A stretch of DNA of 64,000 nt from Paenibacillus mendelii (GCF_024498075.1 NZ_JANHOF010000007.1:186001-250000), one strand, 5' to 3'. Shown: positions 1 through 9,924, numbered from the stretch's first letter. Notes: generated by a model not told the origin, from the sequence alone. Translations and numbers: made by a program.

Positions 1-1310
1 CGTTCGCCGTCGGAATAACCATTCCGATCGCAATGGGTGTAGGTCTTTTCTATAAGAAGACCGGCAATTTGAAGCTGGCGTCAACGATCGGATTTATTCT
101 TCTCATGGTCGGCGTCTTCATGGGTCCGTCCATTCAAGATACGGTTATTGGCGAGTGGTTGTCGTTTGATACCCATACACTCGCGATTATATTGCCTGTC
201 TATGCGTTCTTTGCGGCGGCACTGCCCGTCTGGCTGCTGCTTGCGCCGCGTGACTATCTGAGCAGCTTTATGAAGATCGGCGTATTTATCGCCCTTATTA
301 TCGGGGTTTTCATTATTAATCCGGCGATTCCATTCCCGGCCGTTACCGAGTTCATTCACGGGGGCGGACCGATACTGCCGGGTCCTGTCTGGCCGTTCAT
401 CTCCATTACGATCGCCTGCGGAGCCATCTCCGGGTTCCACGCCTTCGTCGGATCCGGTACGACGCCGAAGATGATCAACCGCTGGAGCGACATTAAAGCA
501 ATCGGCTTCGGTGCCATGCTGGTGGAATGCTTGGTTGGGATCATGGCCCTTATTGCCGCTACTGCTCTGCAGCCGGCCGATTATTTCGCCATCAACTCGA
601 CTCCGGAGGTTTTCAAAACCTTAGGCATGAATGTGGTCAACCTGCCGCAGCTCAGTGAGGAGATTGGTCTGAACTTGGAGGGGAGAACAGGCGGAGCCGT
701 CACTTTGGCCGTCGGGATGACCTATATTTTCACGAAAATTCCATGGTTCAGCAATCTGGCGCCTTACTTCTTCCAGTTCGTTATCATGTTCGAAGCTGTG
801 TTCATTCTAACGGCTATCGATGCAGGTACGCGGGTTTCCCGTTACCTTATTCAGGATTTCTTCGGTGAGCTGTACAAGCCGCTGAAGCGGGTAGATTGGG
901 TACCCGGCACGATCTTCGCAAGTGCGCTTGCCTGCTTCTTATGGGGCTACCTGCTGTTCTCGGGCGATATCGGCTCCGTATGGGCATTGTTCGGCGTGTC
1001 GAACCAATTGATGGCTTCCATCGGGCTGATCATCGGCGCAACCGTCATTCTGAAAATTGCCGACAAACGCCGCTATATGCTCACCTGTCTCATTCCGCTC
1101 GCTTATCTGTTCGTTACGGTCAATTATGCGGGTTATTGGATGGTCAAGAACGTCTACCTTAATCCGGAAGCTTCCGGATACAGCGTCTTGAATGCATCGC
1201 TATCCATTATTATGCTTGTGCTGGGCGTGATCATCATGGTCGCAGCGATCAAAAAGTGGATCGAGCTCTTTAACTCTCCGCGTGCTAAGCTGGAGGCCGT
1301 GTCCTCTTAG
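1..1310 (+). CDS. cstA: Carbon starvation protein CstA family (5' truncated by window edge)
   Basis: This is an integral membrane transporter of the CstA family, which in other bacteria imports peptides or pyruvate during carbon starvation. The frame is open from position 3, so the gene begins outside the window; about 435 residues are present of a family length near 590-600. The visible part is a run of hydrophobic helices with family-like stretches such as SGFHAFVGSGTTPKM and the Asp-rich AIDAGTRVSRYLIQDFFG. The internal ATG at position 33 lies within the conserved fold and is not the true start. A strong terminator follows about 90 bp downstream, so this is the last gene of its unit. Confidence 0.9.
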   Translation, partial: FAVGITIPIAMGVGLFYKKTGNLKLASTIGFILLMVGVFMGPSIQDTVIGEWLSFDTHTLAIILPVYAFFAAALPVWLLLAPRDYLSSFMKIGVFIALIIGVFIINPAIPFPAVTEFIHGGGPILPGPVWPFISITIACGAISGFHAFVGSGTTPKMINRWSDIKAIGFGAMLVECLVGIMALIAATALQPADYFAINSTPEVFKTLGMNVVNLPQLSEEIGLNLEGRTGGAVTLAVGMTYIFTKIPWFSNLAPYFFQFVIMFEAVFILTAIDAGTRVSRYLIQDFFGELYKPLKRVDWVPGTIFASALACFLWGYLLFSGDIGSVWALFGVSNQLMASIGLIIGATVILKIADKRRYMLTCLIPLAYLFVTVNYAGYWMVKNVYLNPEASGYSVLNASLSIIMLVLGVIIMVAAIKKWIELFNSPRAKLEAVSS

Positions 1311-1398
1311 ACAGAAGAACATCTAAACTCAACGGATTTTCTCACTGGATTAATTCTCTCACTGGTTTGTTCTCTCGCGTGAATATGCAACCCATTCC

Positions 1399-1428
1399 AA
1401 CCACTCCATAACAGGAGTGGTTTTTTTC
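1399..1428 (+). terminator. Rho-independent terminator after cstA
   Basis: A perfect 9-bp stem (AACCACTCC / GGAGTGGTT) is followed by a run of seven T residues. Confidence 0.85.
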
Positions 1429-1471
1429 TATTGGATTTGGATGCGAAGGGCAGCCAGCCATAAAATAGATT

Positions 1472-1500
1472 TTGACATCCTGTTCGCTATATGTTCTTAT
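1472..1500 (+). promoter_or_regulatory. Sigma-A type promoter for the MFS exporter gene
   Basis: A perfect -35 TTGACA lies at 1472-1477, followed by a 17-nt spacer and TCTTAT at 1495-1500. This places transcription start roughly 60 nt before the chosen start codon. It also argues against translation starting at the TTG of the -35 box. Confidence 0.55.
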
Positions 1501-1567
1501 TGGTAGACTGGTGCGGATAAAATGTAAGCATACTGTAAATGAAGAGATTAATTGGAGGATTGGGAAA

Positions 1568-3058
1568 GTGGAAGTAACCTTGCAACAAGGCAATCATCGT
1601 GAAAGTGATCGTGAAAGTAAGAGTAAGCAATACAAAGTATTACCGATCATGATTTCGCTCTTGATTAGCGGATTTATCGGTATGTTCAGTGAAACGGCAT
1701 TGAATATCGCAATCAGCGATCTGATGCAGGTGCTGCATATTACAGCTCCAACCGCACAATGGCTGACGACCGGCTATTTGCTGACATTGGGTATCCTCGT
1801 CCCGGTATCGGGTCTGCTTCTGCAGTGGTTCACGACAAGGCAGCTGTTTATTGCATCACTGTCCTTCTCGATTGTAGGCACGCTAGTTGCCGCAATGGCG
1901 CCGAGCTTCGAGGTGCTGCTTATCGCGCGCGTATTCCAGGCGGCTGGAACGGGTCTGCTGCTGCCGCTTATGTTCAATACAATTCTGATCATCTTTCCTC
2001 CGGACAAAAGAGGAGCGGCAATGGGGATCATCGGTCTTGTCATCATGTTCGCCCCTGCGATCGGGCCGACTATCGCCGGCTTGTTGATCGAGCATCTGAC
2101 CTGGCATTGGATTTTCTGGCTGTCGCTGCCGTTTCTATTGCTGGCCTTGGTGTTCGGCATCCTGTTCATGCAGAATGTCTCTACCCTCACGAAGCCGAGA
2201 ATCGACATGCTGTCGATTCTGCTGTCCACTGTTGGCTTCGGCGGCATCGTATTCGGATTCAGCAAAGCGGGCGAAGGAACGGAAGGCTGGGGCAATCCCA
2301 TCGTGATTGCCGCCATCGCCATAGGTCTAATCTCGTTATTGATCTTCTCTTTGCGTCAGCTAAGAATGAAGCAGCCGATGATGAACCTGCGCGTGTTCAA
2401 ATATCCCATGTTCGTAATCGGCCTGCTTATGGTGTTCTTCTGTATGATGATCATTCTATCCTCTATGCTGATCTTACCGCTCTACCTGCAGAATGGCATG
2501 GGATTGTCTGCCTTTACGGCAGGGCTGCTGCTGCTGCCCGGCGGCATTCTCAACGGGTTCATGTCACCGCTCATGGGCTCCCTGTTCGATAAATATGGAC
2601 CGAGATGGCTCGTCATTCCCGGCTTGGTTCTTGTGGCCGCCGCACTATGGTTCTTATCCGGCATTACAACGGCATCCACGCTGGCATTGATCATTTCGCT
2701 TCACTCCTGCATGATGGTCGGCATATCCATGGTTTGGATGCCGGCGCAGACGAACGGGCTTAACCAGCTTCCGCCGGATCTCTACCCAGACGGAACGGCT
2801 GTCATGAACACCCTTCAACAGGTAGCGGGAGCGATCGGTACTGCTGTTGCGGTCAGTATCTTGTCGAATGGAATGAGCGATTACCTGGGCAGCTCCGCCA
2901 ATCCGCTCGATCCGGCCGAGGTGACCAGCGCGATGACGATCGGTTCGCAGAACGCCTTTTTGTTCGCGATGATCGTAACGCTGGCCGGACTTGCCGTTGC
3001 CTTCTTTATCCGGCGCGTTATCGTGAGCAAGTCTGCCAGCCGGGCATCGATGCACTGA
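1568..3058 (+). CDS. MFS drug exporter, DHA2 family (LmrB-like)
   Basis: This is a 14-helix proton-driven multidrug exporter of the DHA2 (EmrB/QacA) branch, about 496 residues. The antiporter motif C appears as APAIGPTIAG in helix 5, and the N-terminal half closely resembles the lincomycin exporter LmrB. GTG at 1568 is preferred because GGAGGA sits 8 nt upstream. The frame continues upstream, but the only earlier start overlaps the -35 box. The gene has its own promoter and converges with the methylase gene on the other strand. Substrate cannot be read from sequence; lincosamides are only a family-based guess. Confidence 0.85.
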   Translation: MEVTLQQGNHRESDRESKSKQYKVLPIMISLLISGFIGMFSETALNIAISDLMQVLHITAPTAQWLTTGYLLTLGILVPVSGLLLQWFTTRQLFIASLSFSIVGTLVAAMAPSFEVLLIARVFQAAGTGLLLPLMFNTILIIFPPDKRGAAMGIIGLVIMFAPAIGPTIAGLLIEHLTWHWIFWLSLPFLLLALVFGILFMQNVSTLTKPRIDMLSILLSTVGFGGIVFGFSKAGEGTEGWGNPIVIAAIAIGLISLLIFSLRQLRMKQPMMNLRVFKYPMFVIGLLMVFFCMMIILSSMLILPLYLQNGMGLSAFTAGLLLLPGGILNGFMSPLMGSLFDKYGPRWLVIPGLVLVAAALWFLSGITTASTLALIISLHSCMMVGISMVWMPAQTNGLNQLPPDLYPDGTAVMNTLQQVAGAIGTAVAVSILSNGMSDYLGSSANPLDPAEVTSAMTIGSQNAFLFAMIVTLAGLAVAFFIRRVIVSKSASRASMH

Positions 3059-3080
3059 GGTCAGGCAATTAACACGCACG

Positions 3081-4037
3081 TCATAGACAAACGATAATGT
3101 GGCGCGAGAACGATCCTTTTCTCGCGACCGCATGGTCTGCAATCGTGAATCCGGCACTTGTCAGCATCTCGTCCATCGGTTCATTCGCGATTACGACCAC
3201 CTTGCTTGCAATTCGGCGTGCATGCTGGAGAATGGAGAACTGCCCCTCGGATGTAATTCTTGAGAAATGATTGTAGGGCATGTCGATAATGGCGGCATCG
3301 TAAGTCTCCGTGATATCGGCAATAGATCCCAAGGCAACCTCACAATCATACCCGAAGTGGGCAATGTTCTCGCGCGCTCCACGGGCGATGAACGGATTGA
3401 TATCACGTCCGACAATGTCGATGCCCATCGAGAGGGCCTCCACCAGCACCGTTCCGATGCCGCAGCAGGGGTCAATCGCCTTGACGCCGTCCGGATGGGG
3501 CACTGCAATATTAGCGGCGGCTCTGGCTACACGCGTAGGAAGCGCAATGGAATAACTGCGCGGCTTCTTCTGATGCTGCAGCCAGACCGTTTTGCTTTTG
3601 CGATAGTTCCCGAAATACCATCTCCCGCCCAAGGTTACAATGCCGAATACATAATCCGGTTTACGGACGTCGGCCTCCCCGTTAATATGCCAGCCCAGCT
3701 CGCGCTCAATGACACGCGCTTCATCGAACTCGATCTTCTGGGACGGCTCCAAATCATTCGTCTTTACATAGATGACTTTGAACGTCATGTCATGCGTCTG
3801 GATCTGATCGACCTGTTCCACGATTTCCGCGACACTATCCCCTTCATAAATCACTTCAATCCGCTCCCGGATAAACGGACTTCGGCTGGGATCAATTCCG
3901 ATCTTACTTCTAAAGAGGTTTGGTGGAGCATCTGCTCCGAAGAAGGAGCGCATCTCCAACTGGCACAAGGAAATCTCTTCATCAGGACTTGCATACGTGT
4001 ATATGAATGAAGGACGCTGATCATGTTTATATTCCAA
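3081..4037 (-). CDS. TRM11/UPF0020-type RNA methyltransferase
   Basis: This is a predicted SAM-dependent nucleic-acid methyltransferase of 318 residues. The SAM-binding loop reads DPCCGIGTVLVEA in the second half, and the catalytic motif IV reads DMPYNHF, a variant of the (D/N)PPY signature of N-methylating enzymes. The N-terminal half lacks a clear motif and is probably the RNA-recognition part, as in TRM11-like proteins. Start is TTG at 4037 with a weak GGCGGG upstream. It converges with the exporter gene, with only 22 bp between their stops. A tRNA target is family inference. Confidence 0.8.
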   Translation of the reverse strand: MEYKHDQRPSFIYTYASPDEEISLCQLEMRSFFGADAPPNLFRSKIGIDPSRSPFIRERIEVIYEGDSVAEIVEQVDQIQTHDMTFKVIYVKTNDLEPSQKIEFDEARVIERELGWHINGEADVRKPDYVFGIVTLGGRWYFGNYRKSKTVWLQHQKKPRSYSIALPTRVARAAANIAVPHPDGVKAIDPCCGIGTVLVEALSMGIDIVGRDINPFIARGARENIAHFGYDCEVALGSIADITETYDAAIIDMPYNHFSRITSEGQFSILQHARRIASKVVVIANEPMDEMLTSAGFTIADHAVARKGSFSRHIIVCL

Positions 4038-4259
4038 TGTCGTACCCGCCTTTGTATCTTATAAAATTTCAGTATGTCTCAAACCATATACGTAAAAGAC
4101 TAGAAAAGCAATTATCGATCATGTGCAGTTCCATTCTTACCTCAAAAGTTTGACAGGTCAAAGAAAGTGAATGCGGTTACAATAAGAGAAGAAGAATAGG
4201 CCCGTTGGAGGGGGATGAATGGCGCCTGCACCGGAGCATGAAACGAAAGGATGTAGCCC

Positions 4260-5390
4260 GTGAAAATTGTCATTGCACCGGATTCATTCAAGGGGAGTCT
4301 GTCGGCGGTTGGAGTAGGGAGTGCAATAGAAAGAGGAATCAAGCGGGCTTCGCATAATAGCGTGACTAAAGTGATCCCGATGGCCGATGGGGGCGAAGGC
4401 ACGGTCGATTGCTTAGTTCATGCCACCAAGGGACGGATGGTTCAAGTGCCTGTCAGCAACCCGCTGGGGCGTGAGATCGATGCTGGATTCGGCATCCTGG
4501 GAGATGGGACGACCTGCGTAATCGAAATGGCAATGGCCTCCGGGCTGTACCTGATTGATGCGCATGAACGGAATCCGTTGCATACAACGACCTATGGCGT
4601 GGGCCAGCTCATCAAGGCTGCGCTCGATCAAGGCTGCCGCAAATTCATTCTTGGCGTAGGAGGAAGTGCAACGAATGACGGAGGAGCGGGCATGCTGCAG
4701 GCTTTGGGGGTCAGGCTGCTCGATGAGCATGGTGAAACGGTCGGCTTCGGCGGAGGGGAATTGTGCAGAATAGCGGAGATCCAGATCGAGGCACTTGATC
4801 CGCGAATAGCGGATTGCGAAATCGCCGTCGCTTGCGACGTGGACAATCCTTATGTGGGTCCTAAGGGAGCTTCAGCGGTATTTGGGCCTCAGAAGGGCGC
4901 TACGCCGCCCATGGTCGAGCAGCTTGACCAGGGCTTGCGCCACTTTGCCGATCTCATTGAACGGACCTTGGGAATCGCGATTCATGATATACCCGGAACG
5001 GGGGCCGCGGGTGGTTTGTCTGGAGGGATTATGGCCTTCTTGAACGGAAAGCTGGAATCCGGCGTATCGGTTGTCGCAAGGGTAATGGAGCTGGAATCAG
5101 CGGTTCAAGATGCGGATCTGGTCATTACGGGGGAGGGACAGGTGGATTATCAAACGGCTTCCGGCAAGACGCCCTACGGTGTCGCGCAGGTCGCGAAGAA
5201 GCATCGCGTGCCGGTCATCGTCATCGCGGGCTCCGTCGGGGAAGGAATCGACACGCTATACGAGCATGGGGTCTCGGCAGTCGTCAGTATTGTGAACCGG
5301 CCGATGACGCTTGATGACGCGATGGTTAGGGCGGAAAAGCTGCTCGAAGAGGCCGCTGAGCAAATCATTCGCATCTATCAGCTTCATTAG
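4260..5390 (+). CDS. Glycerate kinase (GarK/GlxK type)
   Basis: This enzyme phosphorylates D-glycerate with ATP, feeding glycerate from glyoxylate or sugar-acid breakdown into glycolysis. The protein is 376 residues, normal for the family. It starts with the typical MKIVIAPDSFKGSLSA and carries GGEGT near residue 44, GGSATNDGG at 134-142 and GTGAAGGLSGG further on, all family signatures. GTG at 4260 follows GAAAGGA at 4245-4251. It stands alone, followed by a hairpin shared with the convergent chemoreceptor gene. Whether the product is 2- or 3-phosphoglycerate cannot be told. Confidence 0.93.
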   Translation: MKIVIAPDSFKGSLSAVGVGSAIERGIKRASHNSVTKVIPMADGGEGTVDCLVHATKGRMVQVPVSNPLGREIDAGFGILGDGTTCVIEMAMASGLYLIDAHERNPLHTTTYGVGQLIKAALDQGCRKFILGVGGSATNDGGAGMLQALGVRLLDEHGETVGFGGGELCRIAEIQIEALDPRIADCEIAVACDVDNPYVGPKGASAVFGPQKGATPPMVEQLDQGLRHFADLIERTLGIAIHDIPGTGAAGGLSGGIMAFLNGKLESGVSVVARVMELESAVQDADLVITGEGQVDYQTASGKTPYGVAQVAKKHRVPVIVIAGSVGEGIDTLYEHGVSAVVSIVNRPMTLDDAMVRAEKLLEEAAEQIIRIYQLH

Positions 5391-5406
5391 GAGGCATTAC
5401 CTAAAG

Positions 5407-5452
5407 CAGAACGTCCTTCCCCGCTTATCCACGGCGGGTATAGGACGTTCTG
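5407..5452. terminator. Bidirectional terminator-like hairpin
   Basis: A long stem with outer arms CAGAACGTCC (5407-5416) and GGACGTTCTG (5443-5452) encloses an inner CCCCGC/GCGGG pairing. It lies between convergent genes. T-runs are weak on both sides. Confidence 0.6.
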
Positions 5453-5464
5453 TAATTTGGTCGT

Positions 5465-6931
5465 TTAACGTTCGGTCATTTTGTTCAGATCCGTCGTCAG
5501 CTTGTCCAGATGCAGAAAGCTCTCTACGATTGCTTGAATGCTGCTATCTTGGATATTCATGTTATCGGCCATTTCTTTAATGGAAGCCAGGTTCTCTTCG
5601 GTAATTCCCGCGATCGTGATGATCTCATCCGTTATCTTGGTGTATTGGTGGTGCAGATCATCGGCGGAGCGCTGTACTTGATCGGATTGCTCTTCCACTA
5701 TGCTTGAATTGGCAGCGAGCATTCGCATGGCTTCCGCAACCTGCTTGGCCGCATAGCTGCTTTCTATGACGTTCTGCTGGCCAAGTGTAATCTGCTCGGA
5801 AGCCTGGTCGGTCTTCGTTCGAATGGTTTCTAAGATTGTGCCGATTTCTTCGGTTGACTGCCGGGAAGACTCGGCCAGCTTGCGAATCTCACTTGATACG
5901 ACTGCGAAGCCTTTGCCGTGTTCGCCTGCGCGAGCTGCTTCGATCGCCGCATTAAGGGCAAGCAGATTCGTTTGTGTAGATATATGGTTAATCGTCGCAA
6001 CAATATCGCTAATCCGTTTGTTCTGCTCATTCAGCTCATTCATCAGCGCCACGGATGCGTCGATTGAGACGTGAACGGAATCCATTTGCTTCTCCAGGGA
6101 TGCCGCCTCCGTGCTCCCCTTGCTGGTGAGGGTGACAGAGCTTTCCGATAATGACTTCATTTCAGTGGAACGGCTAGCGAGCGACTCCACCGCTTGTTCA
6201 ATAATCCGAATCGATTCGCTGATATCGGAAATACTGGCCGTCTGCGTCTCCGTACTCGACGAAATCTCCGAGAATGCGGAGGTGACCTCAACGGATATCG
6301 TGCTTGTCGAGGTGATGTTCTGCTTAAGCTTCGAGCTGAAATCGTTCAGGAGCTGGAGTGAAGCCGTCACGTTCTCAACAATCGCCTGCGAGTGATTGCG
6401 TTCAGCCGTGGCGGTTTCCCGCTGCGCATTCGCTTCCGCTTGGATGCGCTCGCTGAATCTGGCGGAGGCAAGCAGCGGAATCGCGATCATCGCCAAGTAC
6501 ATCAGGATGGTAAGGGGGGCATTATCGCCGAACATCTCGGTCTTATAGGGACTCGCAAACAAATACAAGGTCAGACCGACGCCCAGGAAGCTGGAGAATG
6601 CGATGGCCCGGAAATTATTGTAAAGCATCATGATGGCAAGATTCACGAATACGAGGAAATAGGTCGTTAAGACGGGTCCGGTCATGATCAATAGCAAGGT
6701 GAGAACCGTTACGATGGAGGCGATAAAATACATCACATATTCGGCCAGCCATCGTTTATAAGTTAATATTGTCGCAGCTCCACAAGTAATCATGCCTACA
6801 ATAATCAGAACGACTATCGAGCTTTGGGACGCATCCGTCAGCAGATCGACGACAATTCCCAGCACTAACATTCCCCAGATAATGTTGACTAACAATTTGT
6901 TTCTACGATGCAATGTGTCTGCCTGCTTCAC
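5465..6931 (-). CDS. Methyl-accepting chemotaxis protein without periplasmic sensor domain
   Basis: This is a chemoreceptor of 488 residues. The N-terminal ~175 residues are about six closely packed hydrophobic helices with no extracellular ligand-binding domain, so sensing is probably within the membrane or indirect. The rest is the coiled-coil signalling domain. The highly conserved hairpin tip ([20 protein letters not shown]) falls near residues 320-340, where it would contact CheA and CheW. GTG start with GGAAGGTGG upstream. There are no chemotaxis genes next to it. The signal is unknown. Confidence 0.9.
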   Translation of the reverse strand: MKQADTLHRRNKLLVNIIWGMLVLGIVVDLLTDASQSSIVVLIIVGMITCGAATILTYKRWLAEYVMYFIASIVTVLTLLLIMTGPVLTTYFLVFVNLAIMMLYNNFRAIAFSSFLGVGLTLYLFASPYKTEMFGDNAPLTILMYLAMIAIPLLASARFSERIQAEANAQRETATAERNHSQAIVENVTASLQLLNDFSSKLKQNITSTSTISVEVTSAFSEISSSTETQTASISDISESIRIIEQAVESLASRSTEMKSLSESSVTLTSKGSTEAASLEKQMDSVHVSIDASVALMNELNEQNKRISDIVATINHISTQTNLLALNAAIEAARAGEHGKGFAVVSSEIRKLAESSRQSTEEIGTILETIRTKTDQASEQITLGQQNVIESSYAAKQVAEAMRMLAANSSIVEEQSDQVQRSADDLHHQYTKITDEIITIAGITEENLASIKEMADNMNIQDSSIQAIVESFLHLDKLTTDLNKMTER

Positions 6932-7132
6932 GTATAAAGTCCACCTTCCAACTAGTTCTTATGTCACATGAAAATAATACCACGTCATGCATGTTGTGCA
7001 AGTCATATCCGACTAAAGTTGGTTATCAATCATAATGATTTATCGGTCCTTCTTGCGCTATGATGAAGAGGCGGTCATGAACCGCGCGGAAGAATCCAGA
7101 TCAGCATGCATGGAACCAAAGGACATTTGAAC

Positions 7133-7486
7133 ATGTCCAATCAAACAGCAGGAGGCTTAAGGAGTCTGATGAATCCATTCACGCTTCGAGTCATTGAAAT
7201 CATAAAGGCCATACCGGAAGGATCCGTCATGACCTACGGACAAATTGCCGCATTGGCGGGCAGTCCGCGGGGAGCCAGACAGGTGGTGCGGATCCTGCAT
7301 GCGATGAGCAAGGCGCATAAGCTCCCTTGGCATAGGGTCGTTAACGTCAAAGGGGAAATCGCGATTCAAGAGGAGGAGTCCCGGTTGAAGCAGATTCTCT
7401 ATTTGAACAGCGAAGGGGTGATTGCAGACGAGGAGGGGCGGATTGAGCTAGCCAGATACCAGTTCATTCCCGGGTCTTCTGAGTAG
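7133..7486 (+). CDS. Alkyltransferase-like protein (MGMT-like, catalytic Cys replaced by Trp)
   Basis: This is a 117-residue protein of the O6-alkylguanine-DNA alkyltransferase fold. The active-site PCHR motif is replaced by PWHRV (residues 65-69), so it cannot accept alkyl groups. Proteins of this type (ATL) bind O6-alkylguanine and flag it for nucleotide excision repair. The DNA-binding helix region RGARQVVRILHAM is present. ATG at 7133 is preferred to the in-frame ATG at 7106 because AAAGGA lies 9 nt upstream. It is divergent from the chemoreceptor gene. Confidence 0.88.
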   Translation: MSNQTAGGLRSLMNPFTLRVIEIIKAIPEGSVMTYGQIAALAGSPRGARQVVRILHAMSKAHKLPWHRVVNVKGEIAIQEEESRLKQILYLNSEGVIADEEGRIELARYQFIPGSSE

Positions 7487-7663
7487 AGGGGAGTAGACAC
7501 ATTCCATCCAACTGCAGGCAGGGAAATTCAACGGCCGGTTGAGCATGTTGAGCACGGCTCCATGCCGCAATTGTCCCCTGCATCTTATACTATAGCCGAG
7601 GGAAGGAATCGGAACCGTTTCGAACCCGACCACTCAACAAGATCATGAAAAGGGGTGCTGCAG

Positions 7664-8446
7664 ATGTCTATAATGCAGGAGGCAGGTAAGCGGATCGCTC
7701 TGCTTCGGTATCGCAAAGGATTGACGCAGGAGCAGTTAGGGCAGCAGTTGAACGTGTCCGGCCAAGCGGTATCGAAGTGGGAGAACGGGGATTCGCTGCC
7801 CGATACAAAACTATTAGTACATCTCGCGCGAACGTTAGAGTGTACAATTGATCATTTGCTGGGCGCGGATCGCAATGGCGGAATCAACCGACTTCTGCCG
7901 ACAATCGAGGCTGAAATGAGGGGCATGGCGCCCAGCCAGAGAATGGATATGGCGTTCAGAATGTGCCATATGATCGATGAAGCGTCCTATGCTCATGTGA
8001 AGTCTGCAAGGACGGAGAAGGACGTATTCGAGCAGGATCTCCCGTTTGTACATGCCGGTCCTGAAGGAATCACGGTCTGGTGGAAAGGAAAGCTGCACTG
8101 CAGTGTTACCGTTGAGGCATTAAAAGAAACGGAGAGCATCTGGAAGGACGGTCATCTGCCATTCGATCTTTTTCCCGCACAGTGGAATGCCTTACTGCCT
8201 GTACTTCTTTCGCAGAAGAACTATTTCAATGCCAATGTGCCGATCGCGGCAGCCGCACCTCAGGAAGATGACTCGATCAAGGATCATGCTGCCTCAACCG
8301 TCGGTGAATGGATGAACGCAGGGTTGTTAGAGCAAGTAAGGGGCGGATACAAGATGGGCATACAAGCAGAAGTGCTGCTTCGGCTGCTCGCCGTTCATCT
8401 TCATGCGGTCGGCAAGCCCGGCTGCATCTCCCATACATCGGCTTAG
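7664..8446 (+). CDS. XRE-family helix-turn-helix regulator
   Basis: This is a cytosolic DNA-binding protein of about 260 residues. The N-terminal 60 residues are a classic Cro/CI helix-turn-helix (GKRIALLRYRKGLTQEQLGQ, then QAVSKWENGDSLPD). The remaining 200 residues have no motif I recognise and may sense a ligand or oligomerise. ATG at 7664 is chosen because AGGGGTG sits 7 nt upstream; the GTG at 7655 overlaps that site. Target genes are unknown, and the small gene downstream is a possible one. Confidence 0.8.
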   Translation: MSIMQEAGKRIALLRYRKGLTQEQLGQQLNVSGQAVSKWENGDSLPDTKLLVHLARTLECTIDHLLGADRNGGINRLLPTIEAEMRGMAPSQRMDMAFRMCHMIDEASYAHVKSARTEKDVFEQDLPFVHAGPEGITVWWKGKLHCSVTVEALKETESIWKDGHLPFDLFPAQWNALLPVLLSQKNYFNANVPIAAAAPQEDDSIKDHAASTVGEWMNAGLLEQVRGGYKMGIQAEVLLRLLAVHLHAVGKPGCISHTSA

Positions 8447-8456
8447 GCAGTATGGC

Positions 8457-8473
8457 GTACCATATGGTACAAT
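8457..8473 (+). promoter_or_regulatory. Perfect 14-bp palindrome overlapping a -10 box
   Basis: GTACCATATGGTAC (8457-8470) is self-complementary. It overlaps a -10-like TACAAT at 8468-8473, about 35 nt before the start of the next gene. No good -35 box is visible. It may be an operator. Confidence 0.4.
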
Positions 8474-8507
8474 AGCATACGATCACAATATAGGAGATGA
8501 ACAACCG

Positions 8508-8786
8508 ATGAGCGAGCAGATCAATGAGCAAGAGATGGTTCAATATATAGCCGGCAAGACAAAAGCAAGCGCGGCAAGCATCCAGCTGGTGCTGAAGCAT
8601 GAATTGAGCTTCATCAACAACGCGAAAGCGGACGCAAAGGGCGAGATCGATATCGACAGCGACGAGCTCGTCGATTATGTGCTGAGCAGACCGGACGTCA
8701 AGCTGGACGAGCTGACCGTCGAGACGATCCTGGATGCCGAGATGGAATATCTGATGGATAAGGGACTGGCAGGTTACGTGGATTAA
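8508..8786 (+). CDS. Small acidic hypothetical protein
   Basis: This is a 92-residue, strongly acidic protein with no membrane segment and no recognised domain. It is rich in Asp, Glu and Lys, with helical repeats around DIDSDELVDYVLSRPDVKLDELTVETILDAEMEYL. ATG at 8508 is preferred because AGGAG lies upstream at 8492-8496; the frame extends further upstream into the preceding gene but without a ribosome site. A perfect terminator follows. Function unknown. Confidence 0.7.
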   Translation: MSEQINEQEMVQYIAGKTKASAASIQLVLKHELSFINNAKADAKGEIDIDSDELVDYVLSRPDVKLDELTVETILDAEMEYLMDKGLAGYVD

Positions 8787-8808
8787 ACGCCAGAGCCGTT
8801 ATACCGCA

Positions 8809-8845
8809 GAAAGCCGGAAGCAGATGCTTCCGGCTTTCTCTATAG
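8809..8845 (+). terminator. Rho-independent terminator
   Basis: A perfect 14-bp stem (GAAAGCCGGAAGCA / TGCTTCCGGCTTTC) has a 2-nt loop. It lies between convergent genes and may serve both. Confidence 0.75.
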
Positions 8846-8858
8846 TTTAAACCAAATA

Positions 8859-9893
8859 TCAGGACTCTTTAACTGCTTCGGCGAGCAGTTGATAAGACCG
8901 AAGACGGGCCTGATGATCATAGATTTGAGCAGTCACAATGAGTTCATCCGCCTGCGTCTCTTGAAGGACCTGCTTCAAGCGCGAGCGAACGGTATCCTTG
9001 CTGCCGGCAGCGGAATAGCTGTGCTTACCCTGGACCAATGCTTGCTCCTGGGGGCTCCACAGTCCGTCCATGCTTGGCACGGGGGGATTAAGCTTGCCGG
9101 GCCGGCCGCGAATGAGGTTCAGGAACTGCTGCTGCTGGGAGGTTGCCAGCATTCGCGCCTCTTCATCCGTGTCCGCCACAACGACGTTCAGGCCAACCAT
9201 GGCATAAGGCTGGTCCAGTACTTCCGAAGGGCGGAAGCTATTGCGATACAGCTCGAGAGCTGGCAGCAGGTACTCCGGCGCAAAGTGGCTGGCGAATGAG
9301 AAGGGAAGACCGAGCATCCCAGCCAGCTGAGCACTGAATCCGCTGGATCCGAGCAGCCAAATCGGAATATGGAGACCCTCGCCGGGAGTGGCTCGAAGCC
9401 CGGTGACACCCGATTCGCTTGCCGGCTTCAGATAGGAACGCAGCTCGCTTAACTGTTCCGGGAAATTCTGGCCGTCGCTGTCAAGGCCGCGGCGAAGTGC
9501 TCGAGCAGTCAGTTGATCAGAGCCGGGAGCTCTTCCCAACCCCAAGTCGATCCGTCCCGGATACATCGATTCCAATGTGCCGAACTGCTCGGCAATGACC
9601 AGCGGAGCATGGTTGGGCAGCATGATCCCGCCGGATCCTACGCGGATCCGCTGTGTACCGGCTGCAACATAGCCAATCACGACAGAGGTAGCCGAGCTCG
9701 CTATCCCCGGCATATTGTGATGCTCGGCTAGCCAAAAACGATTATAGCCTAATTTCTCCACGTGACGGGCTAGATCCAGCGTATTCCGGAAGGAATCGGC
9801 GGGCGTCCCGCCCTCGATAACGGGAGCAAGGTCCAAGACGGATAAGGGGATCTCATGAAGCTCCTTGATTGGTTTCGATTGTTCGTTAGCCAT
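8859..9893 (-). CDS. LLM-class flavin-dependent oxidoreductase (luciferase-like)
   Basis: This is a bacterial-luciferase-like monooxygenase of 344 residues that would use reduced flavin and oxygen on an unknown substrate. Typical features include LSVLDLAPV at the N-terminus, [42 protein letters not shown] and [15 protein letters not shown]. Start is ATG with AAGGAGGT directly upstream. It lies just downstream of the dehydrogenase gene on the same strand (31-bp gap), so the two are likely co-transcribed. Substrate unknown. Confidence 0.9.
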   Translation of the reverse strand: MANEQSKPIKELHEIPLSVLDLAPVIEGGTPADSFRNTLDLARHVEKLGYNRFWLAEHHNMPGIASSATSVVIGYVAAGTQRIRVGSGGIMLPNHAPLVIAEQFGTLESMYPGRIDLGLGRAPGSDQLTARALRRGLDSDGQNFPEQLSELRSYLKPASESGVTGLRATPGEGLHIPIWLLGSSGFSAQLAGMLGLPFSFASHFAPEYLLPALELYRNSFRPSEVLDQPYAMVGLNVVVADTDEEARMLATSQQQQFLNLIRGRPGKLNPPVPSMDGLWSPQEQALVQGKHSYSAAGSKDTVRSRLKQVLQETQADELIVTAQIYDHQARLRSYQLLAEAVKES

Positions 9894-9924
9894 CTACTAT
9901 ACCTCCTTAGTACGCGCCTGAAGG

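Noticed and set aside
4150-4183. TTGACA and TACAAT before the glycerate kinase gene as a promoter
   Set aside because: The spacing is 22 bp, too long for a sigma-A promoter.
7028-7040. AATCATAATGATT palindrome resembling a Fur-type site
   Set aside because: It fits the 19-bp Fur or Zur consensus only in the centre, and neither flanking gene (chemoreceptor, alkyltransferase-like protein) suggests metal control.
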